From NCBI GenBank assembly GCA_964536375.1, contig CAZHXF010000010.1, forward strand, positions 1 through 64,000: DNA of 64,000 nucleotides. The letters are read 5' to 3'. Positions 28,304 to 37,736 of this stretch are shown piece after piece. How positions within the stretch are numbered: position 1 is the stretch's first letter; each line of letters starts with the position of its first letter. A program made the position numbers and the translations under genes. The stretch comes from Desulfuromonas sp964536375. GTDB taxonomy: Bacteria > Desulfobacterota > Desulfuromonadia > Desulfuromonadales > Desulfuromonadaceae. The notes beneath the pieces were generated by a model. The model ran no database searches. It was not told the DNA's origin and saw nothing but the letters and a program-made list of their open reading frames with translations.

Positions 28304-28479
28304 AATGCAAATCCTTTGATATATCTTGTGATCGGCAGTAAGGTTAGCTATCACGCATACCATAATCGGTTATGAACAATCTAACATACTATAACCGCGG
28401 CACAATAGCCTTTTTTAATTCTACTGCTAACACTCAGGACTAAGCAGATAGGTTATCCAACTTCGGGGATTAATAAATT

Positions 28480-29085
28480 ATGAAAAATATAGCAAATTTC
28501 TTTTTTGAAATAGGAATGTTAAAAAAAACCCCGCGCAGCGGATTTCAATTTTTGGGCTCTGGGGCAGAATCAGTTGCCGAACACTCGTTCCGCACCGCCA
28601 TGATTGGCTACACTCTTGCCAAAATGACTGACGGTGCCGACTGTAATCAAGTAGTTACCATGTGTCTATTTCACGATATTCCCGAAGCACGCACCGGCGA
28701 CCTGAACTACGTTAACAAAAAGTACGTTCAAGCTAACGAGAAAAAAGCCATCCGCGACCTAGCGGCGACCTTACCTTTTGGCAAAGAATATCAACAGACT
28801 TTGGCAGAATTTGACGCAAAAGATAGTCTCGAAGCAAGATTAGCCCACGATGCCGATCAATTAGAGATGATTTTAGCGCTAAAAGAGTATAAAGATCTCG
28901 GCAATCAATACGCGAAGGAGTGGTACCCTTTTACCGTGCAACGGCTGCAAACAAACTTAGCTCGTGAATTAGCAGAAACAATATGGACGACGGATTCGAG
29001 CCTTTGGTGGTTTGACACCAATAGTGATTGGTGGATTAATGGCAAAGCTGAGGGGAAACTCGACCCTGACAGTAAATCGAGTTGA
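28480..29085 (+). CDS. HD-domain phosphohydrolase (YfbR/HDDC2-like)
   Basis: The 201-residue protein has the metal ligands of the HD fold: ESVAEHSFRTA near residue 28, FHDIPEARTGD near 67 and AHDADQLEMI near 125. Relatives are 5'-nucleotidases acting on deoxynucleoside monophosphates. It sits 99 bp upstream of serS and may share its transcript. Confidence 0.85.
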   Translation: MKNIANFFFEIGMLKKTPRSGFQFLGSGAESVAEHSFRTAMIGYTLAKMTDGADCNQVVTMCLFHDIPEARTGDLNYVNKKYVQANEKKAIRDLAATLPFGKEYQQTLAEFDAKDSLEARLAHDADQLEMILALKEYKDLGNQYAKEWYPFTVQRLQTNLARELAETIWTTDSSLWWFDTNSDWWINGKAEGKLDPDSKSS

Positions 29086-29113
29086 CGCAAGAGTTCATAA
29101 ATGTTAGGAAAAC

Positions 29114-29153
29114 AGTCGGTTTTCATCACACAATGATCAGCAAATAACCGACT
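29114..29153 (+). promoter_or_regulatory. Hairpin in the serS leader
   Basis: AGTCGGTT and AACCGACT form an 8-bp stem around a 24-nt loop, followed by AATTGTTTTAAC. It could be a weak terminator for the HD gene or a leader structure for serS. No T-box consensus is present. Confidence 0.3.
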
Positions 29154-29184
29154 TAATTGTTTTAACACAGGACGGGAGCACAGC

Positions 29185-30459
29185 ATGCTGGATGTAAAGT
29201 TTTTGCGCGACAATTTGGAAGAAGCACAACAACGCCTAGCGACGCGCGGTTCAGCAATTAGTCTGGCTGAGTTTGCCACACTGGATAAACGGCGGCGCGA
29301 ATTACTCAACAGTGCCGACACCCTTAAAGCAGAAAAAAATCGCGTTTCAGCTCTTATCGGGCAAACAAAAGATAAAAGCCAAGTCAAAGACGAGATTATG
29401 CGCATGAAAGAGGTCGCCGCGCAAATCAAGGGGCTTGACGAACAGTTGCGTGACACAACCGATGCGCTACACAACATCCTGATGACGGTCCCCAACCTGC
29501 CACACAAGGATTGTCCAATCGGCACCAGCGAGGATGACAACGTCGAGATCAGCAAGTGGGGAGCCATTAAAGAATTTACCTTCACCCCCAAAGCTCATTG
29601 GGATATCGGTGAAAATCTGGATATCCTCGATTTTGAACGTGGAGGCAAGCTAACCGGAGCCCGCTTCACCCTGTATAAAGGTGCTGGCGCCCGCTTGGAA
29701 AGAGCTCTGATGAACTTCATGCTCGATCTTCACACCGAGCAGCACAAATATGTTGAAATGCTTCCACCCTTTATGGTAAACAGAGAATCCATGACGGGGA
29801 CAGGGCAGTTACCCAAGTTTGAAGATGACCTGTTTCACGTTGAAGGACCAGATTATTTTTTGATTCCTACAGCAGAAGTACCAGTAACAAACATCCATCG
29901 CGATGAGATTTTAGGTGCAGAACAGTTGCCATTATGTTATACCGCCCACACTCCATGTTTTCGTAAAGAAGCTGGATCGCATGGACGGGATACCCGCGGA
30001 CTGATTCGCCAACATCAGTTCAACAAAGTCGAGCTGGTCAAGTTCGTAGTTCCGCAAGATTCAGAGCAGGAACTGGCTAAACTGTTAGGCAACGCAGAGA
30101 AAGTTCTGCAGCTATTAGAGTTACCCTATCGAGTTGTTGATCTGTGTAGTGCAGATATTGGCTTTTCGGCAGCTCGCACCTTCGATATAGAGGTGTGGCT
30201 ACCAGGACAATCAGTATATCGTGAGATATCATCTTGTTCAAACTTTGGGGACTTTCAGGCCCGACGCGCAGCGATTCGCTATCGTCCCAGCGAAGGTGCC
30301 AAAACAGAATTTGTCCACACGCTGAACGGCTCGGCCTTGGCGGTTGGGCGCACATTGCTGGCAGTGCTGGAAAATTATCAGCAAGAAGATGGGAGCGTTA
30401 TCGTTCCTAAGGTGTTGCAACCCTACATGGGCGGGTTAGAGCGCATCACCAAAAAATAG
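29185..30459 (+). CDS. serS: Seryl-tRNA synthetase
   Basis: The 424-residue class II synthetase has an N-terminal coiled-coil tRNA-binding arm (about 25-105) and catalytic motif 2 (CFRKEAGSHGRDTRGLIRQH), the serine-binding EISSCSNFGDFQARR and motif 3 (GSALAVGRTLLAVLEN). It charges tRNA-Ser and also tRNA-Sec when present. GGGAG lies before the ATG. Two tRNA-Ser genes follow, the first only 11 bp past the stop. Confidence 0.97.
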   Translation: MLDVKFLRDNLEEAQQRLATRGSAISLAEFATLDKRRRELLNSADTLKAEKNRVSALIGQTKDKSQVKDEIMRMKEVAAQIKGLDEQLRDTTDALHNILMTVPNLPHKDCPIGTSEDDNVEISKWGAIKEFTFTPKAHWDIGENLDILDFERGGKLTGARFTLYKGAGARLERALMNFMLDLHTEQHKYVEMLPPFMVNRESMTGTGQLPKFEDDLFHVEGPDYFLIPTAEVPVTNIHRDEILGAEQLPLCYTAHTPCFRKEAGSHGRDTRGLIRQHQFNKVELVKFVVPQDSEQELAKLLGNAEKVLQLLELPYRVVDLCSADIGFSAARTFDIEVWLPGQSVYREISSCSNFGDFQARRAAIRYRPSEGAKTEFVHTLNGSALAVGRTLLAVLENYQQEDGSVIVPKVLQPYMGGLERITKK

Positions 30460-30470
30460 ATAATTGTTGC

Positions 30471-30556
30471 GGAGGAGTGGCCGAGTGGCTTAAGGCGGCG
30501 GTCTTGAAAACCGTTGAACGAGAGTTCCGTGGGTTCAAATCCTACCTCCTCCGCCA
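30471..30556 (+). tRNA. tRNA-Ser (anticodon TGA)
   Basis: The cloverleaf closes with acceptor GGAGGAG/CTCCTCC, discriminator G and an encoded CCA. The anticodon loop CTTGAAA gives TGA at 30505-30507, and the long variable arm is typical of serine tRNA. It lies 11 bp after serS. Confidence 0.95.
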
Positions 30557-30664
30557 TTTTAATAAACTATGCTTTTATTTGAATTTAAAGCGTAGTGAAC
30601 GCTGACTTAACGTCAGAATAGCAGTGTTTAATCAACACGTTAAGCATCGCACGAATTTTATTGC

Positions 30665-30759
<95 letters not shown>

Positions 30760-30834
30760 TAATACTTTCTAACCAGCAATTAGAAAAAAGATCGTTGACA
30801 ATCACGCCTAAATGCGAGATAAACAACAACCATT

Positions 30835-30911
<77 letters not shown>

Positions 30912-30920
30912 AAAAAAATC

Positions 30921-30957
30921 AAGACCCTGCATACTTAGCGTGTGTAGGGTCTTTTTT
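30921..30957 (+). terminator. Rho-independent terminator after tRNA-Arg
   Basis: AAGACCCT at 30921 pairs with AGGGTCTT at 30945-30952 with further imperfect pairing inside, and a T run follows. It closes the serS-tRNA transcript. Confidence 0.8.
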
Positions 30958-31390
30958 GTTTCGTCTGCATTTTGTCCCTTCGTTATCCTTTATACACCCG
31001 GTATCCATCTTGCTCGCGAAAGCGGTATCCAGAGATTTTTTGGCGACAGCTGAAGATTGGCATTAATCAGGAAATTATTTTAGCTAACTGTTGTGCTTAT
31101 CCCGCGGCAAGCCCCAGTGCCGGGAGAGTAGAATCTCCCAATTAGAGACAGATTTATCCGGCATATCTATTTTAATTCTAGAAATGGGACAAATTAAAAT
31201 AGATGCTGTATGCTTTTTACAGCATGTTGAAGCTAGGTAGATGCTCCGCAGGTCCTCAAGTTACAACAATAAATCAGTGTATTTTATTGATTGTATGAGC
31301 TTGTGCGTTATCTTTTTTACAAGAGTTACCGTTAAAAAGTTTCCGATTGTATAAATAACACTTTAATTTTTCATGCAGGAAGCCCTATAA
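30958..31390. other. Hairpin-rich region upstream of the second hybrid kinase
   Basis: No gene is seen. Near 30990-31045 there is a degenerate stretch resembling the MITE-like repeats (GCGAAAGCGGTATCCAGAG). Between 31100 and 31226 several hairpins are packed: CGGCA/TGCCG, GGGAGA/TCTCCC inside GCCGG/CCGGC, a perfect 13-bp ATCTATTTTAATT/AATTAAAATAGAT (31165-31177 and 31192-31204), and ATGCTGTA/TACAGCAT. It could be a leader RNA or repeat debris. Confidence 0.5.
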
Positions 31391-34300
31391 ATGCGTTTTT
31401 TGAATTTGGGATCAATTCGCAAAAACTTGACCTTACTGGTTTTTCTTACAGTTTTGCCTGCTATGGCTATTCTTTTTTATTCCGGAATAGAAGAGCGACG
31501 AACTTCCATCGCACATGCAAAGGAAGATGTTTCTTGGAGAACTCATGCCATAGCTCAAAAGCAGGAAGACATGACCCTCTCTGCCCGTGATATTCTTTCG
31601 ACACTGGCTCTTATGAATCCAGTTCAGAACCTTGACGTTCAAGCATGTAATGACATTTTCAAGAATCTCCTCAGCAGAAATCCCAATTATAACAATATCG
31701 CTTTAGTAGATTTGAGCGGAGACATTTTAGCCGCTGGCATCTTCCATGATAAAATCAACATTGCCAACCGTAAGCATATCCGCGATGCACTGAAAACAAA
31801 AAAGTTTGCCACAGGTGAATATGCTGTTGCGCATTTTGGCAACCCGGACCCAATATTTCCATTTGCTTGCCCTGTGTTCGACACAACAGGAAACTTAAAA
31901 GCTGCTTTGTCCTTAACTGTTAACCTGTCGGCTTTCCCCAAGCTATATTTTCAAGAACATCTTCCGGAAAATTCTTTTATTGCTGTCACCGATCATCAAG
32001 GTGTTCGCTTGTCTTACTATCCCGCAAAATCAATAACCAACCCTATTGGGAAACCAATTAAAGCCAGTAATTGGAAAATCGCTAAACACGCGCAGAAACC
32101 GAGGATCATTACTGCTATTGGATCAGATGGGACTCGCCAGATAATGGCTTTTGAGCCAATCCGTCTCAACGCCAATGCTAACCCCTATATGTATATTTGG
32201 ACAGGCGTTCCTGAAACTTTTTTTCTTGCTCCAGCTAACGCCATACTACAACGCAACCTGTTGCTCATGCTGCTGGCAACAATAGCGTCACTATTTGTTT
32301 CCTGGAGCCTCAGTCGAAGGACGCTGATTTCCCCCATTAATCAGTTGATAAACATGACCAGCGAATTTGCCAAGGGCAACCTTGAAAGTCGTATTGAGCC
32401 GCCCGCAAGGATAGATGAATTCAGCAAACTGACCGAATCTTTTCATCTGATGGCGGAGTTTTTGTCTCTAAGTAAGGAGAAACTACAGAATAGTGAAGCA
32501 CGGTTCAAGAAGCTTTCTGGAGTGACCCTTGAAGGGATCTTGATTCACAAGAAAGGGATCGTGATTGATGCCAATGATACCCTCACGAAGCTATTCGGCT
32601 ACACCCATGAAGAAGTTATTAGCAACAACCTTATTGAATTATTATTTCCCGGTGAATCACACCCGACAATCCGTGAGAAGGTTTCAAAAGAGATCGAAAC
32701 CCCCTATGAAGTTCTGGCACGAAAAAAGGACGGAACTCTTTTTACCGTAGAAATTGAATCAAGAAACATTACGGAAGGCGCAGAGCGCTATCGAGTCACG
32801 TCAATAAGAGACATAACCGAGCGCAAGCAGGTTGAAGAAGCGTTGACTCTGAGCCATGTGATTTTTGAGAAACTGACCAATTCAGCCAAGGACGGCATTA
32901 TTCAGATCAATCACGAAGGGAACGTTGTTTTCTGGAATCTGGCAGCCACAGAGATTTTTGGTTACGATGCTGAGGAAATGATCGGCACTAATCTTCATCA
33001 GGTACTGGTTTCTGAAAGGGATCAGGAAAGATATCAGCAAGCTTTTCCTGAATTTTTGCATACCGGCAAGGGAAATGCGGTTGGGAAACTTCTTGAAGTT
33101 GAAGGTATCCATAAAAATGGACAAAAAGTTCCGCTAGGACTTTCGCTTTCATCTTTTGACCTTCACGGTAACCGGCAGGCAATGGCTGTAATCCGTGACA
33201 TTAGCGAGCGCAAAAAAGCCGAACAACAGCGCTTAGATCTCGAAGCCCAACTACGGCAGAAATACAAAATGGATTCCGTCGGCGTTATGGCTGGGGGAAT
33301 GGCGCATAACTTCAACAACAACCTATCGATTATTCTTGGCAATATCGAACTGACCAAAATGGAACTCGCGGTGAATCCAAAAATCGGTCACGCGGTTAAT
33401 TCAAAAATCGGTCACTACCTTGGTAACGCCAAAATTGGCGTTTTACGTTCACGGGATCTGATCCAACAGATTCTCATCTACAGTCGCCAAGAAATCAAAG
33501 AGAAAACCTCGATACAACTCCCTTTGGTTATTGACGAAGCACTGCAACTATTAAGTTCTACTCTGCCATCAACCATCAATGTGCAGCAGAAAATCGGCAG
33601 TGACAGTCACAACTTCACCATCAATGCTGATTCATCCCAAATTCAAGAATGTCTGATCAACCTGTGTAATAATTCTATGCACGCCATGGATGAAGAAGGG
33701 GAACTCACCATCTCTCTTGAAAGCGTTGAACTGCACAAACACGACATCCCCGCCCAGTATGACAGTCGCCCTGGGCGTTATGCCAAACTCAGTGTGCAAG
33801 ATACGGGTTGTGGCATGTCAGCAGAAACCGTTGATAAAATTTTCGACCTCTTCTTCACCACCAAACCTGTTGATCGGGGAACTGGTATCGGACTGTCAAC
33901 TGTCCAAGGAATCATTCAGCAACATGGCGGATTTATTAAAGTCAACAGCATCTTGGGAAAAGGCACTACCTTTGAACTCTATTTTCCGATCATAGAAAGA
34001 CAACTCAGAGAATGCGCCGAAACAAACTGTGACTTGCCCAGAGGAACTGAACATATCCTCTTTGTCGATGATGATGCCATACTGGCTGAACTGGGTGAAG
34101 AGATGCTGACCCTAATGGGCTATAAGGTCACCACTATGACAGATAGCAGCGAAGCTCTGAAGCTTTTTGCCGCTAATGCGAACGCTTTCCAATTGGTTAT
34201 TACCGACCAGACTATGCCAGAGTTAACAGGTATGGATTTTGTGCAAGCAATCAAACAGATCAGACCTGATATCCCCAGCATTCTCTGTACTGGCTATAGT

Positions 34301-34420
34301 ACTAAGATCGACGCTGAAAAGGCAAAAGACCTTGGGGTTAGCGCCTTCCTGATGAAACCACTGGAGTTACCTGAATTGCTGCAGACAATGAGACAGGTGT
34401 TGGATGGAGAGAAGGGATAG
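31391..34420 (+). CDS. Membrane hybrid sensor histidine kinase (Cache-HAMP-PAS-PAS-HisKA-HATPase-REC)
   Basis: The 1009-residue protein has an N-terminal helix (about 13-30), an extracytoplasmic Cache-type sensor (about 35-280), a second helix (about 292-308), HAMP (about 310-365), two PAS/PAC modules (about 370-480 and 490-615), DHp with GGMAHNFNNNLSII near 637, HATPase (GTGIGL) and a REC domain (VITDQTMPELTG). As in the kinase at 6458-8485, Asn follows the active His. A 24-bp imperfect tandem duplication (33371-33418) inserts NPKIGHAV/NSKIGHYL after the DHp helix. Ligand unknown. Confidence 0.9.
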   Translation: MRFLNLGSIRKNLTLLVFLTVLPAMAILFYSGIEERRTSIAHAKEDVSWRTHAIAQKQEDMTLSARDILSTLALMNPVQNLDVQACNDIFKNLLSRNPNYNNIALVDLSGDILAAGIFHDKINIANRKHIRDALKTKKFATGEYAVAHFGNPDPIFPFACPVFDTTGNLKAALSLTVNLSAFPKLYFQEHLPENSFIAVTDHQGVRLSYYPAKSITNPIGKPIKASNWKIAKHAQKPRIITAIGSDGTRQIMAFEPIRLNANANPYMYIWTGVPETFFLAPANAILQRNLLLMLLATIASLFVSWSLSRRTLISPINQLINMTSEFAKGNLESRIEPPARIDEFSKLTESFHLMAEFLSLSKEKLQNSEARFKKLSGVTLEGILIHKKGIVIDANDTLTKLFGYTHEEVISNNLIELLFPGESHPTIREKVSKEIETPYEVLARKKDGTLFTVEIESRNITEGAERYRVTSIRDITERKQVEEALTLSHVIFEKLTNSAKDGIIQINHEGNVVFWNLAATEIFGYDAEEMIGTNLHQVLVSERDQERYQQAFPEFLHTGKGNAVGKLLEVEGIHKNGQKVPLGLSLSSFDLHGNRQAMAVIRDISERKKAEQQRLDLEAQLRQKYKMDSVGVMAGGMAHNFNNNLSIILGNIELTKMELAVNPKIGHAVNSKIGHYLGNAKIGVLRSRDLIQQILIYSRQEIKEKTSIQLPLVIDEALQLLSSTLPSTINVQQKIGSDSHNFTINADSSQIQECLINLCNNSMHAMDEEGELTISLESVELHKHDIPAQYDSRPGRYAKLSVQDTGCGMSAETVDKIFDLFFTTKPVDRGTGIGLSTVQGIIQQHGGFIKVNSILGKGTTFELYFPIIERQLRECAETNCDLPRGTEHILFVDDDAILAELGEEMLTLMGYKVTTMTDSSEALKLFAANANAFQLVITDQTMPELTGMDFVQAIKQIRPDIPSILCTGYSTKIDAEKAKDLGVSAFLMKPLELPELLQTMRQVLDGEKG

Positions 34421-34579
34421 TTTTTTGTTCAGGTGAAGAAGCTGTAGGTTCAGATAGAATTGCTGCTTTAGCCAAAAAACAGATTTCAGCACACAGAAAT
34501 TACAATGTTGTATTAGATAATTACCATCAATTTAATGCCGGATGTTTAAACGGGGATTTTGAAAATCCAAACAATTTCC
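34411..34579 (+). pseudogene. Decayed gene fragment, LRAT/NC-like C terminus
   Basis: An open frame without its own start reads through FCSGEEAVGSDRIAALAKK and YNVVLDNYHQFNAGC. The arrangement (GEEAV, then a Y-N-x-x-x-x-N-C-H-x-F-like motif) recalls LRAT-type NC-domain proteins, with Tyr where the catalytic Cys would be. The frame overlaps the kinase stop at one end and is cut by MITE-like copy B at the other, so it is a remnant. Family assignment is by eye only. Confidence 0.45.
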
Positions 34580-34580
34580 C

Positions 34581-34732
34581 GATTAATACCAATCTTCCGC
34601 TATCGCCACAAAGTTCGTCACTCTCACGCAAACGGGAGTCTAGAAAGCTATGCAAAACCTCTGGATACCCGCCTGCGCGAGTATGACGAACACTGGGGAA
34701 CAGAACCAGAGCGGAAGATTAATACTACTCAG
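34581..34732. repeat. MITE-like repeat, copy B
   Basis: The element has an 11-bp inverted pair AATCTTCCGCT (34591-34601) and AGCGGAAGATT (34710-34720). Its left part matches copy D near 55.8 kb (GATTAATACCAATC, then ACGGGAG and CTAGAAAG), and its right part matches copy A (CCAGAGCGGAAGATTA). It is inserted at the end of the LRAT-like fragment. A plus-strand frame at 34559-34846 crossing it is not a gene. Confidence 0.7.
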
Positions 34733-34994
34733 GTTAAATTTTGTATCTATTTGGTCTTGACGTGCTCTGAGCGTTCCGGTGGGAGTAGGCGTAACTCCTT
34801 ATGCTTTGGGTGCTTAGTTTGTTTTGCGGCGGTGGAATGGGGATGAAATGTTCAGATTGCTTGTGACGTATCTAACCGGCTAAAAACAAAGGTGAAACAG
34901 AAATTATTGCTAATTTATATCGTTGTGATTTTATGTAAAAAGCTATGTCACTACTGTATATTGTGTGGTTATGTGTGAAAAACTGAACTTGGTT
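34733..34994. other. Intergenic region, nothing recognised
   Basis: This AT-rich stretch lies between repeat copy B and the tRNA-Arg remnant. No coding frame, RNA gene or integrase relic was recognised. Confidence 0.5.
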
Positions 34995-35038
34995 CTACGA
35001 ATCAGAAACCAGAAGTTAGAATCTCTTTCGACGCACCA
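34995..35038 (+). pseudogene. Degenerate 3' part of tRNA-Arg
   Basis: The stretch from CTACGAATCAGA to CGCACCA aligns with the anticodon-to-CCA part of the intact tRNA-Arg at 30835, about 35 of 44 positions, with one base missing; several of the differences are transitions. The 5' half is missing and the acceptor cannot close. It looks like a decayed att-type duplication. Confidence 0.6.
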
Positions 35039-35081
35039 TTTTTAGTCTATTTGCTACCCGCCGTTGAGGTAAAAATGCCTA

Positions 35082-36662
35082 TCAAGCAGCCTTTATCTGG
35101 TTACGCCCATCTTTTTTGGCTCCATACAAAGCCTTATCTGCTTGGTCAATCAGATCTTCTTTTGCTTGGCTGTTCTCTGGGATGATTGTCGCTATACCTA
35201 TACTGATGGTTATAACGCCAGCGGTCGGTGAAAATTCGTGGATGTATTGTAAATCTTCTACTTTTTGGCGCAATTTTTCCGCCAACTTAATCGCTGCAGC
35301 CATTGTCGTCTCTGGCAGTAGACAGACAAACTCTTCGCCACCATAGCGCGCCACCAAATCTCGTGGACGCAAGATATTTCCCTTTATAGTCTTGGCAACA
35401 TGCACCAGAGCATCATCTCCAGCAAGATGACCATACTTATCGTTATAGGGCTTGAAGTAATCAATGTCTATCATCAGCAACGACAACACCCGTTTTTCTC
35501 TAAGGGCTGCGCTCCACTCTCTGGCGTAATAGTCATTAAACTTTCTGCGGTTGGCGATCCCGGTAAGCATATCCTTTTCACTCAAGTCTTGGAGTGCAGT
35601 TTGAGAACGTTTACGCTCTTCAATTTCCAGCGCCAGCTGTTGATTTGCTTCCTGCAAAGCTTTAGTTCTGCTGATAACTTTCAATTCCAGTTTCTGCTGC
35701 AGCTCCTTAACCTGACGCAAGAAAAACCCTATCCCCCAATAGAGGACAACTATTGTGACAATAAAGACCCCGCAGCAGACAACGGCCAATTGCTTAATTG
35801 AACTGACGAACGCATCTCTGGCGCGCGTGATATTCATCACCGTACATATCTCACCAATAACCAACCCTTTGTAGTTAGCGATAGTCAGGGGCGGGAAATT
35901 TTTATACAGCTGATCATTAAACATAAAATCAACACCAGGATTATCACAGGAGAACTTATCCAAAAAAGCGTTATTGGCAAAGAGTGAACCAGAAAAACCT
36001 ACCAGCATCTTGTTATTTTTTACAAAGTGCTGCTGTGCCTCCATGCGCTCCATGTAGTCACAGTAGATAAAAACTCCACTTTGCGCACCAAAGTCCTGAG
36101 TTAGTAAGTCTAGCGGTTTTGTTGGCTTAACGACGAAAACAACTATACCAATATATTTTTGTTGGGAAAACACCGGGTAGCTGAATCTATGCGCCAAGCC
36201 ACAGCGCGCAAGCACCAAACCACCGAGGGGCGCCTGAGCAGCAATTGAATCTTGTACGAATGGCACGCGCAGCACATCCTCCCCAATTCTTTTAGGGTCA
36301 TCCGTGTGATAAAAAACGGTGCCATCTTTATTGATACAGGCAATTGAGGAAAAGAACTTATCTTCTTTTTGCAGAATTGCCAGGCGGGGTTGTATAGTTT
36401 TGTTCAACAGATCAAGATCTTGGCTGATAAAGGCTCGGGTGATCACTGGACAGGAATTAACAAAGCCTATGATACGCTGAGCGTAACGATTCTGGGTATC
36501 TTCATGCTCCCGCACCAGAGCATTTTTCAGGCTAGTTCCAATATTCCTAAAGGATTCAGTTTCCTTAGTGTGGTGCTCATTCAGTAGCAGCATCCCCATT
36601 GTCGCCATTAGGACTATCTGCAACATCGCAACCAGACAAATTATTTTCGCCCGTAGCGTCAT
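35082..36662 (-). CDS. Diguanylate cyclase with periplasmic sensor (GGDEF)
   Basis: The product is about 526 residues: N-terminal helix (about 5-28), a periplasmic sensor of about 240 residues with Cache-like features (FFSSIACINKDGTVFYHTDD), a second helix (about 295-320), coiled coil, and a C-terminal GGDEF domain with intact GGEEF and an I-site RPRD five residues before it. It should make c-di-GMP and be product-inhibited. ATG 36662 has GGGGAGG 5 nt upstream; the frame from 36698 is longer but less likely. Confidence 0.9.
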   Translation of the reverse strand: MTLRAKIICLVAMLQIVLMATMGMLLLNEHHTKETESFRNIGTSLKNALVREHEDTQNRYAQRIIGFVNSCPVITRAFISQDLDLLNKTIQPRLAILQKEDKFFSSIACINKDGTVFYHTDDPKRIGEDVLRVPFVQDSIAAQAPLGGLVLARCGLAHRFSYPVFSQQKYIGIVVFVVKPTKPLDLLTQDFGAQSGVFIYCDYMERMEAQQHFVKNNKMLVGFSGSLFANNAFLDKFSCDNPGVDFMFNDQLYKNFPPLTIANYKGLVIGEICTVMNITRARDAFVSSIKQLAVVCCGVFIVTIVVLYWGIGFFLRQVKELQQKLELKVISRTKALQEANQQLALEIEERKRSQTALQDLSEKDMLTGIANRRKFNDYYAREWSAALREKRVLSLLMIDIDYFKPYNDKYGHLAGDDALVHVAKTIKGNILRPRDLVARYGGEEFVCLLPETTMAAAIKLAEKLRQKVEDLQYIHEFSPTAGVITISIGIATIIPENSQAKEDLIDQADKALYGAKKDGRNQIKAA

Positions 36663-36852
36663 TGATGCCTCCCCTACCCATTGATGATAAATAAACAATG
36701 CATCATTACATAATCATAATCGGCAAGAAAGGCTTAATTACTAAATGGGATAATTCGTACCATTAATTTGAAAACAGGGTCTGGAAACTGGGGGATGTAG
36801 CACAGAACTAATGAGAAGCACAGCTGTAACATTATAAATGTTACGTAACTAT

Positions 36853-37698
36853 TTACAACTTACTACCGCAAAACTTGCAGTAAACTGCGTCGCTATCGTG
36901 ACCGTCAGCACCGCACTCTGAACACGCTAGGGTTGACACGGCTTTTTTACTAAAAGCCTGGCTCATACCAACGGTAACAATGCCGGTCGGAACAGCGATA
37001 ATCCCGTAGCCAAGAACCATAACCAGTGATGCCACTACTTGACCTAGATTGGTATGCGGCGAGATATCGCCATAGCCTACGGTAGTCATGGTAACGATAG
37101 CCCAGTAAATGCTGCGCGGAATACTGGTAAAACCATTGACCTCGCCTTCGATTACATACATCAACGAGCCAAAAATAATGACCATGGTCAACACCGCAAA
37201 CAGAAATACGGTGATTTTGCGACTACTGGCGCGCAATGCTTGGGTGAGTAAACGCGCTTCGGAAAGGTACTGCACCAGTTTCAGGATACGGAATATACGC
37301 AAGATGCGCAGCACCCGAATCACCAGCAGATAGTGGGAGCCGGGCAGCACCAAGCTGATATAGGTAGGGACTACGGCCAGCAAATCCACCACGCCAAAAA
37401 AACTAGTGGCATATTTAACCGGGCGACCAACGCTGAGCAGGCGCAGCAGATATTCGGCACTAAACAGCAGGGTAAATATCCATTCAACTTCGGTTAACAA
37501 CTGACCGTAATCGGTACGAATACTGTGGACACTCTCCAGCACCACTGCCAACACACTGCCGAGAATACACAAGATGAGCAGCACATCAAAAGCTTTACCC
37601 ACCGGGGTATCCGCCTCAAAAATCACTTCATGTAATGTATTGCGCCAGCGTGCGCGTTGCAACGACCGTTCGGCTCTCTTATTTAGCGTTTCAGGCAT
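36853..37698 (-). CDS. Voltage-gated potassium channel with C-terminal zinc ribbon
   Basis: The 281-residue protein has six membrane helices. S4 carries regularly spaced arginines (VIRVLRILRIFRILKL near 125) and the pore reads MTTVGYGDISPH near 205, the K+ filter. The last 25 residues hold two CxxC pairs (CSECG and CKFCG), a zinc-ribbon-like tail that could act as a cytoplasmic sensor or tetramer contact. It is not obviously linked to neighbours. Confidence 0.88.
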   Translation of the reverse strand: MPETLNKRAERSLQRARWRNTLHEVIFEADTPVGKAFDVLLILCILGSVLAVVLESVHSIRTDYGQLLTEVEWIFTLLFSAEYLLRLLSVGRPVKYATSFFGVVDLLAVVPTYISLVLPGSHYLLVIRVLRILRIFRILKLVQYLSEARLLTQALRASSRKITVFLFAVLTMVIIFGSLMYVIEGEVNGFTSIPRSIYWAIVTMTTVGYGDISPHTNLGQVVASLVMVLGYGIIAVPTGIVTVGMSQAFSKKAVSTLACSECGADGHDSDAVYCKFCGSKL

Positions 37699-37736
37699 AA
37701 TTGTTTATCCCCACATGGTCACATGGTCACGTGCGC

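Noticed and set aside
29086..29184. T-box leader before serS
   Set aside because: A hairpin is present but the T-box antiterminator consensus is absent.
31100..31226. c-di-GMP riboswitch
   Set aside because: Hairpins are present, but the conserved GEMM core sequences are not.
34559..34846. 95-codon plus-strand frame
   Set aside because: It runs across MITE-like repeat copy B and has no protein-like pattern.
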